A stretch of DNA of 64,000 nucleotides from JAGPUQ01 sp036961295 (GTDB lineage: Bacteria > Pseudomonadota > Gammaproteobacteria > Pseudomonadales > Porticoccaceae): NCBI GenBank assembly GCA_036961295.1, contig JBALVX010000001.1, positions 1,240,001 to 1,304,000 of the forward strand, written 5' to 3'. Made by a program: the position numbers and the translations under genes. Positions 43,456 through 50,059 of the stretch are shown here, piece after piece (position 1 is the first letter of the stretch; each line of letters opens with the position of its first letter). The notes beneath the pieces were generated by a model that was given only the letters and a program-made list of their open reading frames with translations, was not told the origin of the DNA and did no database searches.

Positions 43456-44700
43456 TCAACTGACCTGATACGTCCCATCCACAAACGCATCCAGGACATC
43501 TGCAGCTTCTTCAGTTGACCCATACACCAATTGATAACAGGGTATTTTTTCAATCAAACTAATAAGACTGCGGATATCCTCTACTGTCAGCAGGCGCTCG
43601 GATGAACCCGTTTCCGTTATTTTTTCCAGCGCTATTATTTTACTAACAGATAATAATTTTGTGTTTTCACCCGGTGAATATGTTGGCAAAACAATCGCTG
43701 AAAGAGCGTAAGAATCCCGTTTATTGACTGCGTCGAGAGCCTTAATCGGCAAGTATCTCACCTGCTTGCCGTCAGCCCTATGGTGCAAAGGGTAGCTTGC
43801 TAGCTCTGGATAATACCGACGTAAGGGATCGATGGATCCAGATTTTATACTCATCGGTAAGGGTAGTGGTGTAACCAAAGCTTCCACGGGATTAAGAATA
43901 GCCAGTTCATCGCTTAGACAGCCCCACCCTTTCGCCATCAGCACGGCACAAAGAGTGGTTTTTCCAGCACCAGAATTGGCGGGGAAAATTAAATTTGTCC
44001 CTGCACGGGTAAGTGCTGCGCTGTGCAACGCTACCTGACCTCCTAGCTGCCTTCCCAGCTGCCTAGAAACTTTTTGGAAAATCGCAGTCACCAGGTAAGG
44101 GACAAGCCTTTCTCTGCTAATGTCTAAACCAAGGCTTTGATAATCAATAAAAATATCAAAATGATTTAACCCCGTAGCTCCCGGCGATACAGCGCGGACG
44201 ATTAATAACAGCTCAGCCGACGAAGCATCGGGAACAACACCCTCATCGAGGAACGGCGCATATATCCTTAACATTTCTCCAAGTAAAACCGAATCCTCTA
44301 TCGCTATCACAATACAGGTGTTGAGGATGCTCAGACGAAGCTGACTAGATGCGGCTTCGTTAAACGTTGGTTTAACGGTATGGCCCGGCGGCGCAAGTAA
44401 ATCTTGCCCCGCAGGCCCCGAACTGGGCATTAGAAGACTACCCCCTTCTAACAGACCATTTCCAACCAGACTATCAAATGCTAGCTGGGCATCTGATTTA
44501 GCCTGCTTGAGACTAATATTAAAGGTATCACTGAGTTTGTGAGCGAGTTGCTCGATGCCTGTACATTCTTCTAACCAACACCAAATAAAAGCTTGCGAGC
44601 TATTCAAAACCCAAAGCCTTTGTGTCGCAACGTGGAATAGCACCGCACCGTCCACAAACGGTAGGAAATTAATATCAGCGCGAGGTTTCGAGAGTTTCAA
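43456..44700 (-). CDS. PqqD-domain / HPr-kinase-like fusion
   Basis: Residues about 8-88 resemble PqqD (VDGAVLFHVATQRLWVLNSS, then a helical part ending NGLL), the fold that acts as the RiPP leader-recognition element. Residues about 200-414 resemble the HPr(Ser) kinase core: LHSAAL with His226, the P-loop PANSGAGKTTL (240-250) and CLSDELAIL with Asp264. A linker joins them. Such kinases in lasso-peptide clusters phosphorylate the precursor; here recognition and kinase modules share one polypeptide. TTG 44700 is the only usable start. No ribosome-binding site is seen, and a TATACT lies 10 nt upstream. Between the peptide and nucleotidyltransferase genes. Confidence 0.8.
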   Translation of the reverse strand: MKLSKPRADINFLPFVDGAVLFHVATQRLWVLNSSQAFIWCWLEECTGIEQLAHKLSDTFNISLKQAKSDAQLAFDSLVGNGLLEGGSLLMPSSGPAGQDLLAPPGHTVKPTFNEAASSQLRLSILNTCIVIAIEDSVLLGEMLRIYAPFLDEGVVPDASSAELLLIVRAVSPGATGLNHFDIFIDYQSLGLDISRERLVPYLVTAIFQKVSRQLGRQLGGQVALHSAALTRAGTNLIFPANSGAGKTTLCAVLMAKGWGCLSDELAILNPVEALVTPLPLPMSIKSGSIDPLRRYYPELASYPLHHRADGKQVRYLPIKALDAVNKRDSYALSAIVLPTYSPGENTKLLSVSKIIALEKITETGSSERLLTVEDIRSLISLIEKIPCYQLVYGSTEEAADVLDAFVDGTYQVS

Positions 44701-44975
44701 GGTGGGCAGAGTATAGTGTCTTTAATGCTGCCCTGTCTCAAGTCAACGAGTACAGAGCTGTGTCGATCAGCGGGAAATTTCACTTCGAGTGCTGTGCTAT
44801 AAAAATATTTTCTGTAGAACAAAGCGAACTTATGAGGTGATTTTCCTCACAAAGCAAGCACTCTCTTAATTTTCCGTGTTTTGATCCTCGAGCTTTTAAT
44901 GCCCTGAAGAGTTGTTTGGAGACCGAAAACCCTCACGACCAAACTCAGGTGTGAAGCATAGCCGGGGTTTGGCTA

Positions 44976-45191
44976 CTAACAGTCTGGGTTTTGGCTCGGC
45001 TCTGGGCAATTAAAATGCGAGGTCGCAGCAGCGCGACCCGAAACCACCAGCGAAAGGATAGCTGGCGTGGTGTAGGCCGCATAGGCGCTATGTTTCAGGA
45101 AAGCCCGGCGAGCATTATCTTCTGGTACCGAAGCCTGCTCGGTCTTCAGGTCTATCTTCATATTTGTCTTCACATCGTTCTCAGTCTTCAT
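44976..45191 (-). CDS. 71-residue putative precursor peptide with RRxFLK leader
   Basis: ATG 45191 has GGTGA five bases upstream. The N-terminus is a charged, repeat-encoded stretch (MKTENDVKTNMKIDLKTEQ). NARRAFLKHS at residues 27-35 matches the Tat core RRxFLK. A hydrophobic segment TTPAILSLVVSG and AAA (54-56), a possible signal-peptidase site, follow. The remainder is only TSHFNCPEPSQNPDC, with Cys62 and Cys71. A mature protein of 15 residues is too small for a normal Tat substrate, so I infer a leader plus core peptide modified by the downstream kinase and nucleotidyltransferase. Upstream GTG 45230 would add 13 residues. Confidence 0.65.
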   Translation of the reverse strand: MKTENDVKTNMKIDLKTEQASVPEDNARRAFLKHSAYAAYTTPAILSLVVSGRAAATSHFNCPEPSQNPDC

Positions 45192-45265
45192 GTCTTTCAC
45201 CGTTGTGCATATGGAATATGTAAGGCGCACGTGTAAGCCAAGGCAACAAACTGTTGCGAAAATCC

Positions 45266-45294
45266 ATTATAAAACGCTCGTAAATAGCATACAA
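45266..45294 (-). promoter_or_regulatory. predicted promoter of the peptide gene
   Basis: Minus strand: TTGTAT (45294-45289), 17 bp, then a perfect TATAAT (45271-45266), about 75 bp upstream of the peptide ATG. The consensus -10 suggests strong expression of the peptide relative to the modifying enzymes. Confidence 0.6.
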
Positions 45295-45323
45295 GCGCCG
45301 ATTATGCCGAGGGGCAATCCATG

Positions 45324-45361
45324 CTAGCGCCTTAATCGGGCCATTCTAGTGCCTTAACCGG
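45324..45361. repeat. 16-nt x2 repeat, 22-nt period, upstream of the cassette
   Basis: CTAGCGCCTTAATCGG at 45324-45339 and CTAGTGCCTTAACCGG at 45346-45361 differ at two positions and are separated by six bases. Confidence 0.75.
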
Positions 45362-45508
45362 AACCCAAAAGCTCAAGTCATTAAGCCAATTACGTCTCGA
45401 ACCCATATTTGCCCGATGCTGACAGCATATCTCAGGTGAGCAACGCACCGCGTCACCACTAAAACTGGCTCTAGGATCAGTAAAAACCACTCTCTCAATA
45501 AACCATTC

Positions 45509-45517
45509 TGGTATGAT
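45509..45517 (+). promoter_or_regulatory. extended -10 element upstream of suhB
   Basis: TGGTATGAT: a TGn extended -10 with hexamer TATGAT, 37 bp before the suhB ATG. No convincing -35 is at the right distance, as is usual for extended -10 promoters. Confidence 0.5.
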
Positions 45518-45553
45518 GCGCGGCCTTCTATTGCGACATGATCTCTATATTCT

Positions 45554-46357
45554 ATGGAACCGATGCTATCCATTGCACTGCAAGCCGCTCGCGCCGCTGG
45601 TGTGCAAATCGTGCGTGCCTCCGATCGACTCGACCGGATTAAAGTAGAAGCCAAAGGTCAACACGACTACGTCAGCGAAGTCGATCGGGATGCCGAAAGC
45701 ATTATTATCGAGCATCTGCGCAAAGCCTATCCCGACCACAGTATTGTCAGCGAAGAGTTCGGCGCACAGGCAGGTCGGGACACGGACAGCGAGTGGCTGA
45801 TTGATCCCCTGGACGGCACCACTAATTTTATCCGCGGCATTCCCCACTATGCGGTGTCCATTGCCTTCCGTTATAAGGGCCGCCTGGAACACGCCGTGGT
45901 TTACGACCCCATCAAGCGCGAAGAATTTACCGCCAGCCGTGGCAAAGGCGCTTTTTTAAATGGACAGCGCATTCGGGTATCCGGACGGATCGCCAGGGCC
46001 GGGGCTTTATTTGCCACCGGTATTCCGTTTAGCAGCAAACCTTTCGACAATATCGATCCTTACCTGGCCTGCATGAAAGATCTGGCCGATGACTCCTCTG
46101 GTATTCGTCGCATGGGTGCGGCCTCTCTGGATTTGGCCTATGTCGCCGCCGGACGCTACGACGCCTTTTGGGAAATGTACTTACAGCCCTGGGATATCGC
46201 TGCTGGCGTACTGCTAGTACGTGAAGCTGGCGGCATGGTCAGCGACTTTCAAGGCGGCGACAATTATCTCGATAACGGTCATATCGTCGCTAGCACTCCC
46301 CGCTTATTTAAACCGACGTTGAGCATTGTCGGCAAACATCTGGGGCATCTAAAGTAG
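45554..46357 (+). CDS. suhB: inositol-1-monophosphatase SuhB
   Basis: Mg-dependent inositol phosphatase and, in E. coli, a factor in rRNA transcription antitermination. The metal site reads WLIDPLDGTTNFIRG near residue 80, the EE pair lies in VSEEFGA, and the second motif is WDIAAGVLLVREAGG. 267 residues is normal. ATG 45554. In E. coli and Pseudomonas it is divergent from trmJ; here it is about 4.9 kb away because of inserted genes. Confidence 0.95.
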   Translation: MEPMLSIALQAARAAGVQIVRASDRLDRIKVEAKGQHDYVSEVDRDAESIIIEHLRKAYPDHSIVSEEFGAQAGRDTDSEWLIDPLDGTTNFIRGIPHYAVSIAFRYKGRLEHAVVYDPIKREEFTASRGKGAFLNGQRIRVSGRIARAGALFATGIPFSSKPFDNIDPYLACMKDLADDSSGIRRMGAASLDLAYVAAGRYDAFWEMYLQPWDIAAGVLLVREAGGMVSDFQGGDNYLDNGHIVASTPRLFKPTLSIVGKHLGHLK

Positions 46358-46391
46358 ACCGCTTTTGCCTTAACCTATTTTTTCTGCCCTG

Positions 46392-46497
46392 CTGTTTTAA
46401 CTCTGCTCTGTTTAACTCAGTCCTGTTTAACTCAGTCCTGTTTAACTCAGTCCTGTTTAACCCTGCCCTGTTTAACTTAGCCCTGTTCAATCCTATC
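46392..46497. repeat. 15-nt x7 tandem array after suhB
   Basis: Units run CTGTTTTAACTCTGCT (16 nt), three copies of CTGTTTAACTCAGTC (46408-46452), then CTGTTTAACCCTGCC, CTGTTTAACTTAGCC and CTGTTCAATCCTATC. Inner copies are identical and outer copies diverge, as expected for array growth by slippage. Each unit carries a TTAA core. Confidence 0.95.
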
Positions 46498-46605
46498 TCA
46501 TCAACTAGCCACAGCTCTGGTCACACAGCCGTCAAATATCTGTTATAACTGACACTCACTGGTAGAAGGGATTGCCAATCGTGGACAGCGGATGCCGGAC
46601 GTAAG

Positions 46606-48339
46606 ATGTTAGACGTAAAAAGTGTGCTGCAGAAACGCCAGCCCCAATTCTGCGCAAACCACCCCTGGCTAGCAAAACTCGTGATTAGCGCCTTGCGCAA
46701 GTTATTTCACGAAAAACAATTACAACAATTTGAACGCGACCACCCCCACCTAAGCGGTTTTGATTTTGTCGAGCAGGCACTCAATTACTTTGATTTTGAT
46801 TATCGGCTGCCAGATATCGAAAACCAGCGCATTCCGGCTCGCGGCAAAGTCGTCATCGTTGCCAACCACCCCATCGGTTCTCTCGACAGTCTTGCGCTAC
46901 TAAAAATAGTATCTACAGTGCGCCCCGACGTAAAAATAGTCGCCAATAAATTACTCGCAATAGTAAAACCGCTTACGCCATTATTACTGCCCGTTGACAA
47001 TATGAATGGCAAGACCACGCGTAAACAGCTCGGGGCGATTCACCAACATCTGGAAAACCACGGTGCGCTCATTATTTTCCCAGCGGGAGAAGTCTCTCGC
47101 TTTGGCCGCAAAGGTATTCGCGACGGGCAGTGGCACAGCGGCTTTCTGCGCATTGCCAGCGCCGCCAGAGCACCCGTACTGCCTGTGTTTGTAGGGGGCC
47201 GCAACTCCAGCTTTTTTTATCTGTTGTCATGGCTCACGCTGCCTCTGTCTACGCTGTGGCTGGTGCGGGAAATGTTTAAACAACGGGGACGACGCATCGA
47301 CATCCGCATCGGTGAGGCCATTAGTTTTCGAAGCTACCAGACCACAGCCGTTCCGCTAAAAGAAAAGGTCAGTTTATTTCAGCGCCACCCGTACCTCATT
47401 GGCAAGGGTCGCATTGGCAAGGGTCGCGCTGGTATCTTTATGGGCGAAACAGCGGTCGCACAGCCAGAAAATCGCCAGCAACTGCGCACCGAAATACATC
47501 GCTGCCAGCAGCTTGGGGAAACCTCCGACAACAAACACATCTATCTCTATCATCATCCGCAAACGGACAGTTGCATCATGCGCGAAATTGGCCGTTTACG
47601 AGAATTGTCTTTTCGCGCTGTCGAGGAAGGTTCTGGACAAGATCGCGACCTGGATGACTTCGACCGCCACTACCAACATCTAATTCTGTGGGACGAAGCC
47701 GAGACGGAAATTGTTGGCGCCTATCGTTTTTGCGGCACCACCTCCGGACATTCGCTCTACACCCAAACCTTGTTCCAGTTTGATTCCGGTATGCAGCCCT
47801 ATCTTGCCCAGGGACTCGAACTCGGCCGCAGTTTCGTGCAACCCAAGTACTGGGGCAAACGCAGTCTCAACTACCTGTGGTTCGGCATCGGTGCTTTCCT
47901 GCGTGAAAACCCCCAATACCGCTACTTGTTTGGCCCGGTCAGTCTGAGCGCTGCCTATCCTCGCCCCGCCCTGGAAATGCTGGTGCACTTCTATCAGCGG
48001 CACTTCCCCCCGCAGCAGGCCATCGCCGCACCGGTAGATGCCTTTACTATTTCTCCCATGCGGCGCAAGGCGCTGACCCAACGCTTTCCCGGCAATGATT
48101 ATCGAGCCGAGTTCAGGCGTTTAAAACGCGAGCTGGCCAACATGGGCCTGTCAGTACCGACGCTGTACAAACAATACACGGAAGCCTGCGAACCGGAAGG
48201 CGTGCAATTTGTCGGATTCAACATCGACCCCGCCTTTGCTGATTGTGTCGATGGACTGATGATCATCGACCTGAGCCGCATCAAAGCTGAAAAACGAGTT
48301 CGTTACCTCGAGCCAGAGCCCACGCAAAGAGCGGGTTAA
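46606..48339 (+). CDS. OlsF-like bifunctional acyltransferase
   Basis: 577 residues with two acyltransferase modules. The N-terminal part is PlsC-like: NHPIGSLD (the HxxxxD catalytic box, about residues 87-94) and FPAGEVSR. The C-terminal part (about residues 310-560) resembles the OlsB/haemolysin GNAT group that N-acylates ornithine (LRELSFRAVEEGSGQDRDLDDFDRHY is in this segment). The combination matches OlsF, which makes ornithine lipids from ornithine in one protein. A perfect 15-nt duplication (47398-47427, IGKGR twice) lies in the linker. Monocistronic, followed by a hairpin. The ornithine-lipid role is family inference. Confidence 0.75.
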   Translation: MLDVKSVLQKRQPQFCANHPWLAKLVISALRKLFHEKQLQQFERDHPHLSGFDFVEQALNYFDFDYRLPDIENQRIPARGKVVIVANHPIGSLDSLALLKIVSTVRPDVKIVANKLLAIVKPLTPLLLPVDNMNGKTTRKQLGAIHQHLENHGALIIFPAGEVSRFGRKGIRDGQWHSGFLRIASAARAPVLPVFVGGRNSSFFYLLSWLTLPLSTLWLVREMFKQRGRRIDIRIGEAISFRSYQTTAVPLKEKVSLFQRHPYLIGKGRIGKGRAGIFMGETAVAQPENRQQLRTEIHRCQQLGETSDNKHIYLYHHPQTDSCIMREIGRLRELSFRAVEEGSGQDRDLDDFDRHYQHLILWDEAETEIVGAYRFCGTTSGHSLYTQTLFQFDSGMQPYLAQGLELGRSFVQPKYWGKRSLNYLWFGIGAFLRENPQYRYLFGPVSLSAAYPRPALEMLVHFYQRHFPPQQAIAAPVDAFTISPMRRKALTQRFPGNDYRAEFRRLKRELANMGLSVPTLYKQYTEACEPEGVQFVGFNIDPAFADCVDGLMIIDLSRIKAEKRVRYLEPEPTQRAG

Positions 48340-48363
48340 GGTATTGCCGACTCACTCAATACC
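48340..48363 (+). terminator. hairpin after the OlsF-like gene
   Basis: A perfect 7-bp stem GGTATTG/CAATACC with a 10-nt loop starts 1 nt downstream of the stop codon and is followed, seven bases later, by a five-T run. The T-run is displaced and the stem short, so it is a weak intrinsic terminator candidate. Confidence 0.4.
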
Positions 48364-48451
48364 AGGCTCTGTTTTTAAATCAGTGCGTGTACAATACCGC
48401 TGCTTTTAAAACAATTGTGCGCTGAGTAACCAGAGCCAGGAACCCTCCGGT

Positions 48452-49276
48452 ATGAACGAAGAAAAAACCACCCATTTCGGCTTTGAACAAGTCGCCACCG
48501 GGCAGAAGTCCTCGCGGGTCGCCGAGGTATTTGACTCCGTGGCAGCCAAGTACGATGTTATGAACGACCTGATGTCAGGCGGCCTGCATCGCATCTGGAA
48601 ACAGGTCACGGTAGAAATGGCGGCCGTCAGACCGGGACATCGGGTGCTCGATATCGCCGGCGGTACTGGCGATCTCGCCGCCAAATTTGCTCGCAAGGTC
48701 GGGCCCCAAGGTCAGGTGATTCTCGCCGACATTAACGAATCCATGCTCAAAGTCGGGCGGGATCGCATGCTCAACCGCGGCGTCACCGGAAATATCGCCT
48801 ACTCTCTTGCCGACGCCGAGCAGCTACCCTTCCCCGACAATACCTTCGACTGCATCACCATCGCTTTCGGCCTGCGCAACGTCACCGACAAAGCCCGCGC
48901 GCTGCGCTCCATGCAAGCGTGCCTGAAACCCGGTGGCCGCCTGCTGGTGCTGGAATTTTCCAAACCGGGCAACCCTGTGCTGGAAAAAGTCTACGATCAA
49001 TATTCGTTCCATCTGCTCCCCAGAATAGGCAAAATCATCACCGGCGATGCCGATAGCTATCGCTACCTAGCCGAATCCATCCGCATGCATCCCGATCAGG
49101 GCACCCTGCAAACCATGATGGAGGACGCCGGTTTCTCCCAGTGCCAATACCACAATATGACCGGTGGAATTGTCGCCCTCCACAAGGGTGTCAAAAGCAC
49201 TCAAACAGGCACTCAACAAGACATTAAAGAAGACACTCAAAATAGCGCTCAGGGTAAAAAGGACCCACAAGTTTGA
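48452..49276 (+). CDS. ubiE: ubiquinone/menaquinone C-methyltransferase UbiE
   Basis: SAM-dependent C-methylation in ubiquinone synthesis. Signature motifs are VFDSVAAKYDVMNDLMS, the SAM loop VLDIAGGTGDLA and YDQYSFHLLPRIG. The conserved end GGIVALHKG is at about residue 246, where E. coli UbiE finishes; here about 25 more residues follow (STQTGTQQDIKEDTQNSAQ), encoded by a degenerate ACTCAA-type repeat. Its TGA overlaps the ubiJ TTG start (TTGA), coupling the two genes. Confidence 0.96.
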   Translation: MNEEKTTHFGFEQVATGQKSSRVAEVFDSVAAKYDVMNDLMSGGLHRIWKQVTVEMAAVRPGHRVLDIAGGTGDLAAKFARKVGPQGQVILADINESMLKVGRDRMLNRGVTGNIAYSLADAEQLPFPDNTFDCITIAFGLRNVTDKARALRSMQACLKPGGRLLVLEFSKPGNPVLEKVYDQYSFHLLPRIGKIITGDADSYRYLAESIRMHPDQGTLQTMMEDAGFSQCQYHNMTGGIVALHKGVKSTQTGTQQDIKEDTQNSAQGKKDPQV

Positions 49277-50013
49277 TCGGCGTAGTTGAAGACATCGCCT
49301 GTCAAAAAGCAGCTGCGCTGATTAACGAGGCCCTTGGCGAAGATCCAAAACGCCGGGATGAGCTCGCCGCGCTAGGCGAGACTACCGTGGTGTTCAATCT
49401 GACCACGGGGGGAACCGCCGCGGATACGGCCGCTCACCTGTTACCGCTGCTGGCCGGTGTTATCCCTGAAACGCTCAGCACGATATTACTCACACTTGAG
49501 CACGGCGAACTTAGCTTGCAACCGATTTTGGGTAACAGCCCTGTAGCGGCGGGTATGAACAGCCCTGTAGCGGTGGGTATGAACAGCCCTGTAGCGGATA
49601 TAAAGGTTCACAGCACACCTCTGGCGTTCGGCCAATGGCTCTGGCGAAACAGCGATGAGCTGCCCTCCGGCCTCACAGTCGAGGGTGATATTGCGCGCTT
49701 GCTGAAAATTTTAAGCACCCTACGGCAGCTCGACATCGACTGGAAAAACACACTCTTCGACCGCATTGAAGACCGGGTCGGCGACATCCCTGCCCACCTG
49801 TTTAGCCAAGGTATAGAGAGCGCCAGGGCCTGGTCCAACGATGGAGCCCAACGCGTTTGGGAAAGTTACGTAAACTACCGCGACGAGGAACGCCACACCG
49901 GCAGTGCTGGCGCGAACAGTGGCAATTCTACAAATTCTACCAACCCTAAAAACCCGCTGGACGCTGTGTTCGCCAAACTAGAGCCCTTGCTCAATCGTGA
50001 GCCATCAGCATGA
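49273..50013 (+). CDS. ubiJ: ubiquinone biosynthesis accessory factor UbiJ
   Basis: SCP2-domain lipid-binding protein that supports the aerobic ubiquinone-synthesis complex. The N-terminal half carries the SCP2-like fold (DTAAHLLPLLAGVIPETLST and onward to VEGDIARLLKIL), and a helical C-terminus follows. 246 residues, longer than the E. coli protein. Residues 88 onward read NSPVAAGM-NSPVAVGM-NSPVAD, an in-frame 24-nt repeat inside the domain, and near the end is a SGNSTNSTNPKN stretch. TTG start overlapping the ubiE stop. Between ubiE and ubiB as in other gammaproteobacteria. Confidence 0.88.
   Translation: MIGVVEDIACQKAAALINEALGEDPKRRDELAALGETTVVFNLTTGGTAADTAAHLLPLLAGVIPETLSTILLTLEHGELSLQPILGNSPVAAGMNSPVAVGMNSPVADIKVHSTPLAFGQWLWRNSDELPSGLTVEGDIARLLKILSTLRQLDIDWKNTLFDRIEDRVGDIPAHLFSQGIESARAWSNDGAQRVWESYVNYRDEERHTGSAGANSGNSTNSTNPKNPLDAVFAKLEPLLNREPSA
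49534..49597 (+). repeat. 24-nt x2.7 in-frame repeat within ubiJ
   Basis: Copies at 49534-49557 and 49558-49581 and a partial copy at 49582-49597 share the core AACAGCCCTGTAGCGG and encode NSPVAAGM, NSPVAVGM and NSPVAD. Copies are almost identical, so the expansion looks recent. Confidence 0.92.
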
Positions 50014-50058
50014 ACGTTAAATTCAACCTGGGCGACAAATTCAGCATGAGCGCTAAAT
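50005..50058 (+). repeat. 18-nt x3 repeat carrying the ubiJ stop
   Basis: TCAGCATGAACGTTAAAT, TCAACCTGGGCGACAAAT and TCAGCATGAGCGCTAAAT are contiguous. The first contains the last two codons and TGA of ubiJ, and the third repeats them exactly. The array occupies the whole ubiJ-ubiB spacer up to the ubiB ATG at 50060. Confidence 0.85.
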
Positions 50059-50059
50059 C

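Larger units (their letters stand above)
45192..45553. other. peptide-suhB divergent intergenic region
   Basis: About 360 bp without a gene. It holds the peptide promoter (45266-45294) on the minus strand, a two-copy 16-nt repeat at 45324-45361 and an extended -10 for suhB at 45509-45517. No ORF with a ribosome-binding site, RNA gene or hairpin terminator was seen. Confidence 0.6.

Noticed and set aside
44830..44850. TGAGG/CCTCA hairpin in the peptide-kinase spacer as a terminator or attenuator
   Set aside because: Five-base stem with no T-run; could be chance. The 275-bp spacer otherwise shows no ORF or clear RNA.
44976..45191. Peptide as an ordinary Tat-exported protein
   Set aside because: The sequence after the AAA site is only 15 residues, so a folded cargo is implausible, although Tat export of a modified peptide is not excluded.
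42189..45294. Lasso-peptide cluster proper
   Set aside because: No B1/B2 protease, asparagine-synthetase-like cyclase or ABC exporter is encoded in or near the cassette.
46308..46490. Minus-strand ORF with LNRTE pentapeptide-like repeats
   Set aside because: It is the translation of the 15-nt array plus antisense suhB; no ribosome-binding site, and the true pentapeptide-repeat pattern (A(D/N)LxX) is absent.
34376..46497. CRISPR arrays
   Set aside because: Repeat units are contiguous with no spacers, only 11-24 nt, sequence differs at each locus, and no cas genes are present.
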